Part shown: piece by piece, positions 6,672-14,435 of the stretch
Position numbering within the stretch: position 1 is the first letter of the stretch
Layout: each line of letters begins with the position of its first letter
DNA from: JAWOGN01 sp046496815
GTDB taxonomy: Bacteria > Desulfobacterota > DSM-4660 > Desulfatiglandales > Desulfatiglandaceae
Length of the DNA: 26,511 nucleotides
Assembly: GCA_046496815.1 (NCBI GenBank)
Contig: JAWOGN010000012.1
Span: 1 to 26,511, forward strand
Reading direction: 5' to 3'
Position numbers and translations under genes: made by a program
Notes under the pieces: model-generated
The model's database searches: none
Told to the model about the DNA's origin: nothing
Seen by the model: only the letters and a program-made list of their open reading frames with translations

Positions 6672-6941
6672 ATGGAAAGAAGAAGTGGTGTGGACAGACT
6701 GTTTTCAGTTTTTCATTTAAATGATTTTAAAGTGTTCGCGTCGTCGGAAGGTATCTCGACCCGAGTCGTATTTATTTATGACAGACACGAGAACAAAAGA
6801 GAATTCAAGTTACTGAACAAAAAAATACCAGAGGATTTAGCGGTCGAAATTAGAGCATGGTTGATGGAGCATGTTGACATCGATGAGATACCCCATGCCT
6901 TGGGCACAGAAGAACCGGCTCGTCAGCTCAAGATCCAATAA
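6672..6941 (+). CDS. Small protein with N-terminal ERRSGVDR motif
   Basis: Translated from the ATG at 6672 this is an 89-residue protein beginning MERRSGVDRLFSVFHL. The frame is open back to 6600 and another ATG sits at 6666, but GGAGG at 6660-6664 is 7 bases from 6672 and only one base from 6666, which decides the start. The opening motif is the same as in the two Arg-rich proteins upstream. The rest is different: a predicted alternating strand pattern (DFKVFASSEGISTRVVFIYDRHENKREFKLL) followed by an acidic helix (EDLAVEIRAWLMEHVDID). I do not recognise a family. A Pho-box-like cluster upstream and pstS downstream suggest phosphate control, which is inference. Confidence 0.6.
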   Translation: MERRSGVDRLFSVFHLNDFKVFASSEGISTRVVFIYDRHENKREFKLLNKKIPEDLAVEIRAWLMEHVDIDEIPHALGTEEPARQLKIQ

Positions 6942-7013
6942 GTCCCGGCTGAAGCGGTGTGAGGATATCAAGCGTGGAATCCGTTTTTTTTTAATCAGAA
7001 ACTTTTCATCCGA

Positions 7014-7042
7014 TTCTAATGCGTTCTTAACCTGTTTCTAAC
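7014..7042 (+). promoter_or_regulatory. Upstream Pho-box-like repeat cluster of pstS
   Basis: Three half-sites, TTCTAAT (7014), TTCTTAAC (7024) and TTCTAAC (7036), place their TAA triplets at 7017, 7028 and 7039, exactly 11 bp apart. This is the phasing expected for PhoB/PhoP dimers. It lies about 150-180 bp upstream of the pstS start. Confidence 0.6.
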
Positions 7043-7091
7043 AAAGCAAGCATAACTTCTTACTGTGTCTTGCAAGTAACAATTACAGGCA

Positions 7092-7109
7092 AAGGAGGTG
7101 AAAATGTAA
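7092..7109 (+). promoter_or_regulatory. Strong ribosome-binding site on a start-stop minimal ORF
   Basis: AAGGAGGTG at 7092-7100, a near-perfect anti-Shine-Dalgarno complement, is followed by ATG TAA at 7104-7109. The only product would be a single methionine. It lies between the two Pho-box-like clusters in the region ahead of pstS. Confidence 0.45.
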
Positions 7110-7112
7110 TAT

Positions 7113-7151
7113 CTTAACAGGGGATAAACAAAAATCTAACAAAACGCTAAC
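7113..7151 (+). promoter_or_regulatory. Proximal Pho-box-like repeat cluster of pstS
   Basis: CTTAAC, ATAAAC, TCTAAC and GCTAAC place TAA triplets at 7115, 7125, 7137 and 7148. Two of the three intervals fit an 11-bp grid (the second copy is one base early). The last copy is about 45 bases from the pstS ATG, a position where an activator would overlap a core promoter, or where the box could act as a repressor site. Confidence 0.5.
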
Positions 7152-7193
7152 AATAATCATTTAATTTATTAAAATCTTTAAGGAGACGGAATT

Positions 7194-8012
7194 ATGAAAA
7201 TTAAAAAAATTGCTATCATCGCTCTCGCAGTCGGACTTTGTTTTGCAGCAAACACGGTCTGGGCGGGAAACATCGTCATTAAGGGTTCAACCACAGTGCT
7301 CCCCATTGCACAGAAAACCGCCGAAGCCTATATGAAGCAACATCCGGATGTGAAAATCTCCATTTCCGGAGGCGGTTCCGGCAACGGTATGAAGGCACTC
7401 ATCGATGGGTCAACGGATATTGCGGACAGTTCCAGGTTCATCAAAGATAAAGAAGTGAAGCTGGCGGTTGAAAACGGCGTTTTCCCGGTTGCTTTTGCCG
7501 TGTCCTATGACTGTATCGTTCCTGTGGTTCACCCCAGCAACAGCATCAAGGACATCAGCATGGCCCAACTCAAAGACATCTACATGGGTAAGGTCAAAAA
7601 TTGGAAAGAGATCGGAGGGCCTGACAGACCTGTCGTGGTGGTCTCTCGGGACACCTCATCCGGCACCTATGAGGTGTGGCACGAAAAGGTGTTAAAGAAA
7701 GAAAGGGTATTCCCCGGGGCATTGCTTCAAGCTTCGAACGGGGCCGTGGTTCAGGCTGTGGCCAAAAACAAGAATGCAGTCGGCTACATTGGGCTCGGAT
7801 ATATGGAAAAAACCGTGAAGGCGTTAACCGTGGGCGGCATAACCGGGTCCGAGGAGACCACCCTGAACGGCACGTTTCCGGTGAGCAGACCCCTTTACAT
7901 GTTTACCCCGGGCTGGCCGAAGGGGGACGTGCTCAACTTCATCAATTTTGTAATTCACCCGGAAAAAGGACAGAAATACGTGTCTGAAGCGGGTTACGTT
8001 CCGCTGTACTAG
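7194..8012 (+). CDS. pstS: PstS, periplasmic phosphate-binding protein
   Basis: This 272-residue substrate-binding protein of the high-affinity phosphate ABC importer opens with a signal peptide of about 24 residues (MKIKKIAIIALAVGLC, cleavage after TVWA). Phosphate-contacting motifs are recognisable: GSTTVLP, the GGGSGNGMKALIDGSTDIADSSR region, and RDTSSGTYEVW. At 272 residues it is of the short PstS type rather than the 320-350-residue enterobacterial type. AAGGAG precedes the ATG. The promoter region carries two phased Pho-box-like clusters, and a strong hairpin follows the stop, which probably sets a higher expression level for pstS than for pstCAB-phoU. Confidence 0.92.
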   Translation: MKIKKIAIIALAVGLCFAANTVWAGNIVIKGSTTVLPIAQKTAEAYMKQHPDVKISISGGGSGNGMKALIDGSTDIADSSRFIKDKEVKLAVENGVFPVAFAVSYDCIVPVVHPSNSIKDISMAQLKDIYMGKVKNWKEIGGPDRPVVVVSRDTSSGTYEVWHEKVLKKERVFPGALLQASNGAVVQAVAKNKNAVGYIGLGYMEKTVKALTVGGITGSEETTLNGTFPVSRPLYMFTPGWPKGDVLNFINFVIHPEKGQKYVSEAGYVPLY

Positions 8013-8032
8013 AATTGAAAGGGTTCTATTCC

Positions 8033-8075
8033 GAAAAAGGACGCGTCTCGGATTATGGGGATGCGTCTCTTTTTC
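8033..8075 (+). terminator. Hairpin terminator between pstS and pstC
   Basis: GAAAAAGGACGCGTC pairs with GATGCGTCTCTTTTTC around a loop of about a dozen bases, with one bulge and one G-T pair. The 3' arm ends in five Ts. Its place between pstS and pstC fits partial termination, giving excess binding protein over permease. Confidence 0.7.
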
Positions 8076-8119
8076 GAAGGTGATTTGATTGACACCGGAA
8101 AACATTAAGTTGATTTCGA

Positions 8120-9100
8120 ATGGATTCTATATATAAAATCAGCGAGCACTTAGCAATCACGCCGCAAGCGGAGCCTGCCAAGAACATCATGGGAAAACGC
8201 GCACAGGGGGGGGGGAGGCGACGAAGAACAGAAAAGCTGATTCGTTTCATATTTTTTGGGGTCGCATTGGCATCCATTGTAACGCTGGGTCTCATTGTTG
8301 TTTTCCTTTTTATGGAAGGAATCCCCATTTTCAGTAAGGTCTCGGTTCCGGATTTCGTGTTTGGGCACCTCTGGTACCCCACCGATGATCAACCGGAATT
8401 TGGGATTTTCTCGCTGATCGTGGCATCTCTGGCAGTCACCGCTGTCGCCTCGATGATCTCCATTCCTCTGGGCGTGTTGACGGCCCTTTATCTGGCTGAG
8501 GCCGCTTCCGCCCGACTGAGGCAATGGGTAAAGCCCATTGTCGAGCTTTTGGCGGCGCTGCCATCCGTGGTGATTGGATTCTTCGGGATGGTAATCGTAG
8601 CGCCTTTTCTTCAGGAGACCTTCAACGTCGCGACCGGACTGAATCTTTTCAATGCCGCGCTCATGCTTGCGTTTATGTCTATCCCCACCATTTGCAGCAT
8701 CTCCGAAGACGCCATTTTCGGCGTTCCCACAGAACTCAAAGAGGCGTCCCTGGCACTTGGCGCCACACATTGGGAGACAATCGCCCGGGTGATCATTCCC
8801 GCATCCGTTTCAGGGATATGCACGGCCACTATCCTGGGAATGTCCAGGGCGATTGGAGAAACCATGGTGGTTTTGATGGTTGCCGGAGGGGCGGCAATGG
8901 TGCCTTCTTCTTTATTTGATCCGGTCCGGCCCATGCCGGCCAGTATCGCAGCGGAGATGGCCGAAGCACCCTTTCGGGGGGATCACTACTACGCGCTGTT
9001 CGCAACGGGGATCGTGCTGTTTCTCTTCACACTGGGGTTCAACATGGTGGCCGAGTATATCTCCAACAAATACAGGCAAGTGGGTGCCGCAACGCTTTGA
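8120..9100 (+). CDS. pstC: PstC, phosphate ABC transporter permease
   Basis: PstC is one of two membrane subunits of the phosphate importer. The 326-residue protein has a basic cytosolic N-terminus (residues 1-40, with GGGRRRR), a first helix near 41-65 and further helices. The permease coupling loop EASLALGATHWETIARVIIPA is near residues 210-230. The ending SRAIGETMVVLMVAGG is typical of PstC. The ATG at 8120 has no strong Shine-Dalgarno; an in-frame ATG at 8189 would remove 23 residues and is a realistic alternative. A 95-base gap separates it from pstA. Confidence 0.92.
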   Translation: MDSIYKISEHLAITPQAEPAKNIMGKRAQGGGRRRRTEKLIRFIFFGVALASIVTLGLIVVFLFMEGIPIFSKVSVPDFVFGHLWYPTDDQPEFGIFSLIVASLAVTAVASMISIPLGVLTALYLAEAASARLRQWVKPIVELLAALPSVVIGFFGMVIVAPFLQETFNVATGLNLFNAALMLAFMSIPTICSISEDAIFGVPTELKEASLALGATHWETIARVIIPASVSGICTATILGMSRAIGETMVVLMVAGGAAMVPSSLFDPVRPMPASIAAEMAEAPFRGDHYYALFATGIVLFLFTLGFNMVAEYISNKYRQVGAATL

Positions 9101-9195
9101 GCTGTTTGAGACCAAACAGGGTGAGAGGGCTGTTCAAGCGGCATGATTAGCGGTCACCTTCAAGGACAATGGATATTTTGAAGCGATAGGTTAAG

Positions 9196-10065
9196 ATGGA
9201 TATTCCGGAAAGAGTCGGTGGACGACGACGCTTCTTTCAAGGCTCGATGTTTGTGCTTTTCAGGATTGCCGCGGCGATTAACGGCGTTGCGCTTCTGATC
9301 ATCATTTATTTCTTGGTGGCCCGGGGCTGGCGTGCCATTAATTGGACATTTCTGACGCAAGCACCCATGGATTCGATGACCAAAGGGGGGATTTTACCCT
9401 GTATCGTGGGCACCGCCTGCCTGAGTCTCGGCGCAATCATCGTGGCATTGCCCATCGGCGTCGCGTCGGCCATATATCTCAACGAATACGCTCGGCCCGG
9501 ACGTGCTGTGAGGCTGATTCGTCTGGGAATCAATAACCTTGCAGGCGTGCCCTCCGTGGTCTTCGGTCTGTTCGGGTTGGCCTTCTTTGTGGTATACTTA
9601 AAAATGGGGGTAAGTATTCTTGCCGGTGCATTGACCCTCGGTGCCATGACGTTACCGGTCATTATCGGATCAGCGGAAGAGGCACTCAGGTCCGTTCCGG
9701 ATACCTACCGGGAAGCATCTCTGGGCCTTGGGGCCACCAAGTGGCAGACTATCTATCGTGTGGTTTTGCCCGCCGCCTTGCCCGGCGTCCTCACCGGAGC
9801 AATCCTGGGCATCAGTCGTGCTGCAGGAGAAACCGCTCCCATTATGTTCACCGCGGCGGTGTTTTTTACCCCCACGCTGCCATCCTCCATTTTTGATGAG
9901 ATCATGGCGCTACCCTATCACATTTACGTTCTCGCCACCGCGGGGACTGAGATCGAAGCGACACGGCACCTTCAGTACGGCACGGCTCTCGTGCTGATCG
10001 TATTGGTCCTGGGATTGAACCTCATTGCCATCATCTACCGGGCGCGACTTCAGAGCCGCAGGTAG
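9196..10065 (+). CDS. pstA: PstA, phosphate ABC transporter permease
   Basis: PstA is the second membrane subunit and pairs with PstC. The 289-residue protein has an N-terminal helix (residues 16-42), then the core permease domain. The coupling loop is REASLGLGATKWQTIYRVVLP, residues about 172-192, followed by GISRAAGETAPIMFTAAVFF, which is diagnostic for PstA. It ends in a positively charged tail after the last helix. It lies between pstC and pstB on the same strand, with 72 bases to pstB. Confidence 0.92.
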   Translation: MDIPERVGGRRRFFQGSMFVLFRIAAAINGVALLIIIYFLVARGWRAINWTFLTQAPMDSMTKGGILPCIVGTACLSLGAIIVALPIGVASAIYLNEYARPGRAVRLIRLGINNLAGVPSVVFGLFGLAFFVVYLKMGVSILAGALTLGAMTLPVIIGSAEEALRSVPDTYREASLGLGATKWQTIYRVVLPAALPGVLTGAILGISRAAGETAPIMFTAAVFFTPTLPSSIFDEIMALPYHIYVLATAGTEIEATRHLQYGTALVLIVLVLGLNLIAIIYRARLQSRR

Positions 10066-10137
10066 GTTTTCGAGCAATTCTTGCGTTTTGGAACGAGTCG
10101 GGTAAAGAGCTGTTTCCCAAATCAGGGATGAACGCAA

Positions 10138-10911
10138 TTGAGTCTTAAAATGAGTAATGAATTAAAAATGTCGGCGATGAATTTGAATTTCTATTATGGG
10201 AATTTTCGTGCCCTGACGGATATTTCCTTGGATTTTCGTCGGAATCAGGTGACCGCCCTGATCGGCCCGTCCGGATGCGGAAAAAGCACCTTGTTACGGT
10301 GTTTGAATCGGATGAACGACCTGATTTCCTATAGCCGTGTCGAGGGAGAGATCCTGCTGGACGGTCAGAACATCTATGACCCCGGAGTGGATGTGGTTAC
10401 GCTTCGCCGTCGCGTTGGGATGGTTTTTCAAAAGCCCAACCCCTTTCCCAAGAGTATTTTTGAAAACGTGGCATATGGTCTCCGGGTAAACGGCGTGAAG
10501 GATGCTGCCGAAATCGAAACCCACGTGGAGGAAAGCCTCAAAGGGGCCGCGTTGTGGGATGAAGTGAAAGATCGATTGGATGAATCGGCCCTGGGTCTGT
10601 CCGGTGGTCAGCAGCAACGTCTTTGCATTGCCAGAGCCATGGCCGTTAAGCCTGAAATTCTGTTAATGGACGAACCCTGCTCTGCTTTGGATCCCATTGC
10701 GACGCAAAAGATTGAAGAACTCATCGACCAACTGAAGCAGGCATTCACGATCATTATCGTCACCCATAACATGCAGCAGGCGGCGCGTGTCTCCGATATT
10801 ACCGGGTTTTTCTATCTCGGTAGGCTCATTGAAGTGGATCAGACAGAAACCCTTTTTACTCGGCCCGCGATCAAACAGACATCCGATTATATTACCGGAC
10901 GGTTTGGTTAG
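10138..10911 (+). CDS. pstB: PstB, phosphate ABC transporter ATPase
   Basis: PstB hydrolyses ATP to drive phosphate import through PstCA. The 257-residue protein, the usual family length, contains Walker A GPSGCGKST, the Q-loop VFQKPNPFPKS, the signature LSGGQQQR, Walker B ILLMDEPCSALDP and the switch His in THNMQQAARVSD. The family ending DYITGRFG is present. The start is uncertain: TTG at 10138 has AGGGA 11 bases upstream, while the in-frame ATG at 10150 has no clear ribosome site; the difference is four residues and affects no domain. phoU follows after 28 bases. Confidence 0.95.
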   Translation: MSLKMSNELKMSAMNLNFYYGNFRALTDISLDFRRNQVTALIGPSGCGKSTLLRCLNRMNDLISYSRVEGEILLDGQNIYDPGVDVVTLRRRVGMVFQKPNPFPKSIFENVAYGLRVNGVKDAAEIETHVEESLKGAALWDEVKDRLDESALGLSGGQQQRLCIARAMAVKPEILLMDEPCSALDPIATQKIEELIDQLKQAFTIIIVTHNMQQAARVSDITGFFYLGRLIEVDQTETLFTRPAIKQTSDYITGRFG

Positions 10912-10939
10912 GACTCTGACGGAAAGAGAGAAATCGATT

Positions 10940-11629
10940 ATGACCATGCGTTTCCAAAAAGAACTGGAAAAGCTGAAAAAACGGATTCTTTCATTAGGTG
11001 CCATGGTGGAAGAGCGCGTCCGCATGACGATTCGGGCGGTGCAGACTCGAGACGAAAAGCTTGCCAAGGAAATTATTGAGAGGGATCGCGAAATCGATGA
11101 GTGGGAAGTGGAGGTGGAGGAAGAGTGCCTAAAGCTTCTGGCCTTGCATCAGCCTGTAGCGGTTGACCTCCGATTTCTTACCGCAGTCATTAAAATCAAT
11201 AATGACCTGGAACGGATCGGCGATGAAGCGGTCAACATCGCTGAACGGGTTGCTTACGTCGCAACCCGACCGCCGGTCAAAATTCAATTCGATTATGCTT
11301 TGATGGCGGAAAAGACGGAGGCCATGCTCAAGAGGAGCCTCGATGCCCTGGTGAACCTTGATGTGGATCTGGCGTATCGGGTGTGCCTCCAGGACGACGA
11401 AGTGGACGACATCAACCGAGAGATCTATGCCAAATTCAGGGAAGCGATTCGTGAAAACCCTGAGCGGGTGGGCTACTTGACCAACCTCCTGTCCGTTTCG
11501 CGCCATTTGGAAAGAATTGCGGATCACGCCACCAATATCGCCGAAGAGGTAATCTATATGATCGAAGGGGAGATTTCCCGCCACAGAATGGATGATTACA
11601 ACTACAAACCGATTAAGACTCCGCAGTAG
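10940..11629 (+). CDS. phoU: PhoU, phosphate signalling regulator
   Basis: PhoU links the Pst importer to the PhoR/PhoB two-component system and restrains uptake when phosphate is plentiful. The 229-residue, almost all-helical protein has the two PhoU three-helix bundles. The acidic metal-binding motifs are in each half: LERIGDEAVNIAER near residues 79-92 and LERIADHATNIAEE near 182-195. The frame is open upstream into pstB, but GGAAAGAGAG before the ATG at 10940 and the family's MRFQKELEKLK start support this choice. No phoR or phoB lies in the window, so the sensor pair must be elsewhere. Confidence 0.95.
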   Translation: MTMRFQKELEKLKKRILSLGAMVEERVRMTIRAVQTRDEKLAKEIIERDREIDEWEVEVEEECLKLLALHQPVAVDLRFLTAVIKINNDLERIGDEAVNIAERVAYVATRPPVKIQFDYALMAEKTEAMLKRSLDALVNLDVDLAYRVCLQDDEVDDINREIYAKFREAIRENPERVGYLTNLLSVSRHLERIADHATNIAEEVIYMIEGEISRHRMDDYNYKPIKTPQ

Positions 11630-11663
11630 ATTCATGTTCGCAAGCTTGATGAACTCATAAAAG

Positions 11664-11685
11664 GTGGGAAATCAGCATTTCCCAC
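11664..11685 (-). terminator. Terminator between convergent phoU and nadE
   Basis: GTGGGAAAT and ATTTCCCAC form a perfect 9-bp stem with a four-base loop. On the minus strand it is followed by CTTTTAT, so it best terminates transcripts coming from nadE. On the plus strand the following bases are not T-rich, though it may still pause phoU read-through. Confidence 0.55.
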
Positions 11686-11686
11686 A

Positions 11687-11733
11687 ATTTCGGTCCCGCA
11701 TCGCATGCGGGATGAACTGCATGCAGCCGAAAT
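11687..11733. repeat. Cloverleaf-like nested inverted repeat beside a repeat arm
   Basis: ATTTCGG (11687-11693) and CCGAAAT (11727-11733) close an outer 7-bp stem. Inside are a CCCGCAT-CGC-ATGCGGG hairpin (11695-11711) and the palindrome CTGCATGCAG (11717-11726). The structure directly precedes the 11740-11805 repeat arm and may be the interior of that element copy. Confidence 0.55.
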
Positions 11734-11739
11734 CCGGTC

Positions 11740-11805
11740 TTTGCGGCCTTCTCAAAAAGATCCCAACGGCCTCTAACGCACGATTTCAAAGTGCTGAATT
11801 GATAC
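11740..11805 (-). repeat. Arm of the dispersed repeat family (diverged copy)
   Basis: Read on the minus strand it shows GTATCAATTCAG, a spacer, GGCCGTTGGGATCT and TTTTGAGAAGGCCGCAAA, in the same order as the left arm of the 4714-5032 element. It shares the GAGAAGGC variant with the copy at 20523-20622, which suggests a subfamily. It lies downstream of nadE. Confidence 0.7.
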
Positions 11806-11888
11806 GAGGGGGTAAATGTTGCAATCGACCCGGCAGTGCATTCATATTTATAATCGGAGATTCTCCGCACGCAGGTGGGAGAGGAGAA

Positions 11889-13625
11889 TCAGCGCATGCG
11901 GTACTTATTCGAAATGGGGAGTCTTCTATCTTTTCCCAACGCTCTGGGTGTTATCTTGATCCCCGGCGGCGACTGGCGGCGTTTATACTCATTTTTGTCT
12001 ACCATATCAATAATATCTCTTACCATGTTTTGCTCAAATCCCATGTGCAGGATATCTTCCAGGCTTTTGTCTTCTTCCACATAGGCCTTCAGTATGGGGT
12101 CGAGGATGGTATATGGGGGAAGCGAATCACTGTCTTTTTGATCGGCCCTAAGCTCAGCGGTCGGCGATTTCGTGAGTACCCTATCAGGAATTGCTTCTTT
12201 ACCTGCTGATGTGTTTCGGTACTTGGCCAACTCATAGACCATGGTCTTGGGGACATCCTTAATAACGGCGAATCCTCCGGCGGTGTCTCCATAAAGGGTA
12301 CAGTAACCGACACTCGTCTCGCTTTTATTCCCTGTCGTCAGCACCAACCATCCAAATTTGTTGGAAAGGGCCATGATGAGCGTGCCCCTTATGCGCGCTT
12401 GCAGGTTCTCTTCGGTGACATCCGGTTTCAGTCCCTCAAACTGTCCGGAGAGCATCCTCTCATAGGCCTCGAAGGCATCGGAGATGGGGATGGAAATGAA
12501 GGCAATTCCAAAACTGGCCGCCAGCGCTTCGGCATCATCCCGGCTTTCAGAGGAAGTGAAAACGGAGGGCATGAAGACGCCAATCACGTTTTCCTTTCCC
12601 AATGCATCCACGGCAATGGCAGCGACAAGTGAAGAATCGATGCCGCCACTGAGCCCGATGACCACCTTCTCAAAGCCATTCTTATTCACATAATCTCGGA
12701 CTCCCACGGTGAGTGCGCGGTATATCTCTTCCATTGGAGAAAGCGTCGGTGGATTTTTTTGCGGCAGGGGAGGTTTCCTTTTAGTCCGGGCCTTCTTCAG
12801 CTCTATGACGTGAACTCTGTCCTCCTGAGTGTTTCGGTCTCTCTTTTCCTTTCTCCGCCGGGTGTCGTGAATCCGCTGAAGAAATACCGCATCTAAATCC
12901 AGATCGGTGACAACAAAGTCCTCCTCAAATGATTTTCCCTGACAAAGTAAGGTCCCCTTCTGGTCAAAAATCATACTGGCCCCATCGAAGACCAGTTCAT
13001 CCTGGCCTCCCACCAGATTGTTGAAAGCGACAATGGCGATATTATCCGCTGCACGGGTGGCCAGCATTCGCTTCCTGCTCTCTGCTTTTGCAGCATGGTA
13101 AGGGGATGAGGAAATGTTGACGACAATTTCCGCATTTCCGATGAGCGTTTGTGCCGTGATGGTGCCTTCCGGGTACCAGATGTCCTCGCAGATATTGAGC
13201 CCGATCCTGTTTCCTCCCATATTCAGGACAAGCATTTTGCGGCCTGCTTGGAAATATCTGTTCTCATCGTAGACACCGTAGTTTGGAAGATATATCTTGT
13301 GGTAGACTCCCGCCAACACACCGTCATGGACAATGGCGGCGGCATTGTAAATGTCATCTTTTTTGTCCACGAACCCGACAATCGCGCAAAGCCCGGAGGT
13401 CGCACGAATGATCCGCTCCAGACAATCCAGATTTTCCTGGATAAATCGGGGCATGAGCAGGAGATCTTCGGGGGGATAGCCGGTGACGGCAAGCTCCGGG
13501 AACGTCACGAGTTCAACACCGAGCTTTCGCGCCTGTTCAATGTGGTGTATGATCTTCATGGTATTCCCTTCCAGGTCCCCTACGGTTGTGTTGATTTGGG
13601 CCATACCAATCCTTAACTTTCGCAT
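11889..13625 (-). CDS. nadE: Glutamine-dependent NAD+ synthetase
   Basis: NadE makes NAD+ from deamido-NAD+, ATP and glutamine, the last step of NAD synthesis. The 578-residue protein has an N-terminal nitrilase-fold glutaminase with the Glu-Lys-Cys triad at E44 (TFPELAVTG), K110 (VYHKIYLP) and C146 (LNICEDIW). The C-terminal synthetase has the pyrophosphate loop SGGIDSS at 326-332, TGNKSETSVGYCTLYGD, and the closing PPGIKITPRALGKDRRLP. The frame stays open 19 codons upstream, but AGAGGAG lies about 10 bases before the ATG at 13625, and MRKLRIGMAQIN is the family start. The glutaminase domain means the enzyme does not depend on free ammonia. It is a single gene with a terminator at 11664-11685. 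Confidence 0.95.
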   Translation of the reverse strand: MRKLRIGMAQINTTVGDLEGNTMKIIHHIEQARKLGVELVTFPELAVTGYPPEDLLLMPRFIQENLDCLERIIRATSGLCAIVGFVDKKDDIYNAAAIVHDGVLAGVYHKIYLPNYGVYDENRYFQAGRKMLVLNMGGNRIGLNICEDIWYPEGTITAQTLIGNAEIVVNISSSPYHAAKAESRKRMLATRAADNIAIVAFNNLVGGQDELVFDGASMIFDQKGTLLCQGKSFEEDFVVTDLDLDAVFLQRIHDTRRRKEKRDRNTQEDRVHVIELKKARTKRKPPLPQKNPPTLSPMEEIYRALTVGVRDYVNKNGFEKVVIGLSGGIDSSLVAAIAVDALGKENVIGVFMPSVFTSSESRDDAEALAASFGIAFISIPISDAFEAYERMLSGQFEGLKPDVTEENLQARIRGTLIMALSNKFGWLVLTTGNKSETSVGYCTLYGDTAGGFAVIKDVPKTMVYELAKYRNTSAGKEAIPDRVLTKSPTAELRADQKDSDSLPPYTILDPILKAYVEEDKSLEDILHMGFEQNMVRDIIDMVDKNEYKRRQSPPGIKITPRALGKDRRLPISNKYRMR

Positions 13626-13883
13626 TTTTCCGACTCCTCTTGGTATTTCGATCAATATAGATCCCGCAACCTTTTTTATCAATGGGTGAAGCAGCCGCCC
13701 CAGGCAGCAGCGACAGGGCCGATCCGGCAGGCAGTTCGTCGATTACTCCAAAATGAGGTCAGGGGCATTCAATTCCGTAAGGGGGGTGATATCAATTGAT
13801 TTGCTTATCAGCTCCTTTTTGGTTATGAAGTATATTTTAGAGATTGGCGCTGAATCAAGGCATAAAATACCAACATCTCCGGA

Positions 13884-14408
13884 GTGGACATGATCAATCA
13901 TGAGACGCTGGTTTGCTCTGAATGCGGCAAGGAAGCAAAAAAGCATAGAATAGTTATCATTGACAACACGCCGGTTTGCTTCACTTGCCTCTATGGTGAT
14001 GCAAAACCGGTCGAAATTTATCCCATCGGAAGTGTAAGAACAAAACTTGAGTCGGAAGAAAGAGGAAAGCTGCCCGCAAAACCGGAAGACATTTCATGCG
14101 TGGAACTTTTTCCCTCTCAGCATCGCTTTCTTTACAAGTTGGAAGAAGAGGGAACCATCCTCATCGTCTATTTTCTGCACAAAGTACAGTCTGTCAGCAC
14201 AACTTTTCACAGGCGGTTGGACGGCAAGAAAGTCGGTGTTTTTGCGGCTCGCACGCCATACAGACTTTCTAAAATCGCCGTGCAAGAAGTGAGACTTCTT
14301 GGGATTGAGGGAACAAGTATTTATGTGGACGGGCTTGATGCAATCGACGGAAGCCCTGTCCTCGATATAAAGTTGGGCCTGAGTCACTATAAAGACCATG
14401 GGGAATAG
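13884..14408 (+). CDS. Zinc-ribbon plus TsaA/TrmO-like protein
   Basis: The 174-residue protein has an N-terminal treble-Cys-pair ribbon (C11xxC14, C32xxC35) and, from about residue 44, a TsaA/TrmO (UPF0066) domain. Family landmarks are IYPIGSVRT, GKKVGVFAARTPYR, RLLGIEGTSIYVDGLDAIDG and SPVLDIK. TrmO proteins use SAM to methylate t6A37 in tRNA. Here the usual RPNPIG segment after the Arg-rich turn reads RLSKIA, and the loop before it is shortened. The protein may therefore have lost or changed activity. The Cys ribbon is not part of standard TrmO. The J-domain gene starts 27 bases downstream, so the two probably form one transcript. Confidence 0.75.
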   Translation: MDMINHETLVCSECGKEAKKHRIVIIDNTPVCFTCLYGDAKPVEIYPIGSVRTKLESEERGKLPAKPEDISCVELFPSQHRFLYKLEEEGTILIVYFLHKVQSVSTTFHRRLDGKKVGVFAARTPYRLSKIAVQEVRLLGIEGTSIYVDGLDAIDGSPVLDIKLGLSHYKDHGE

Positions 14409-14435
14409 CACCCGGTTCGACAGGAGATATATTCT

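Noticed and set aside
13743..13946. 67-residue minus-strand frame ending ITPLTELNAPDLILE
   Set aside because: It overlaps the start and cysteine ribbon of the TsaA-like gene, has no recognised family and no clear ribosome site; at most a decayed remnant.
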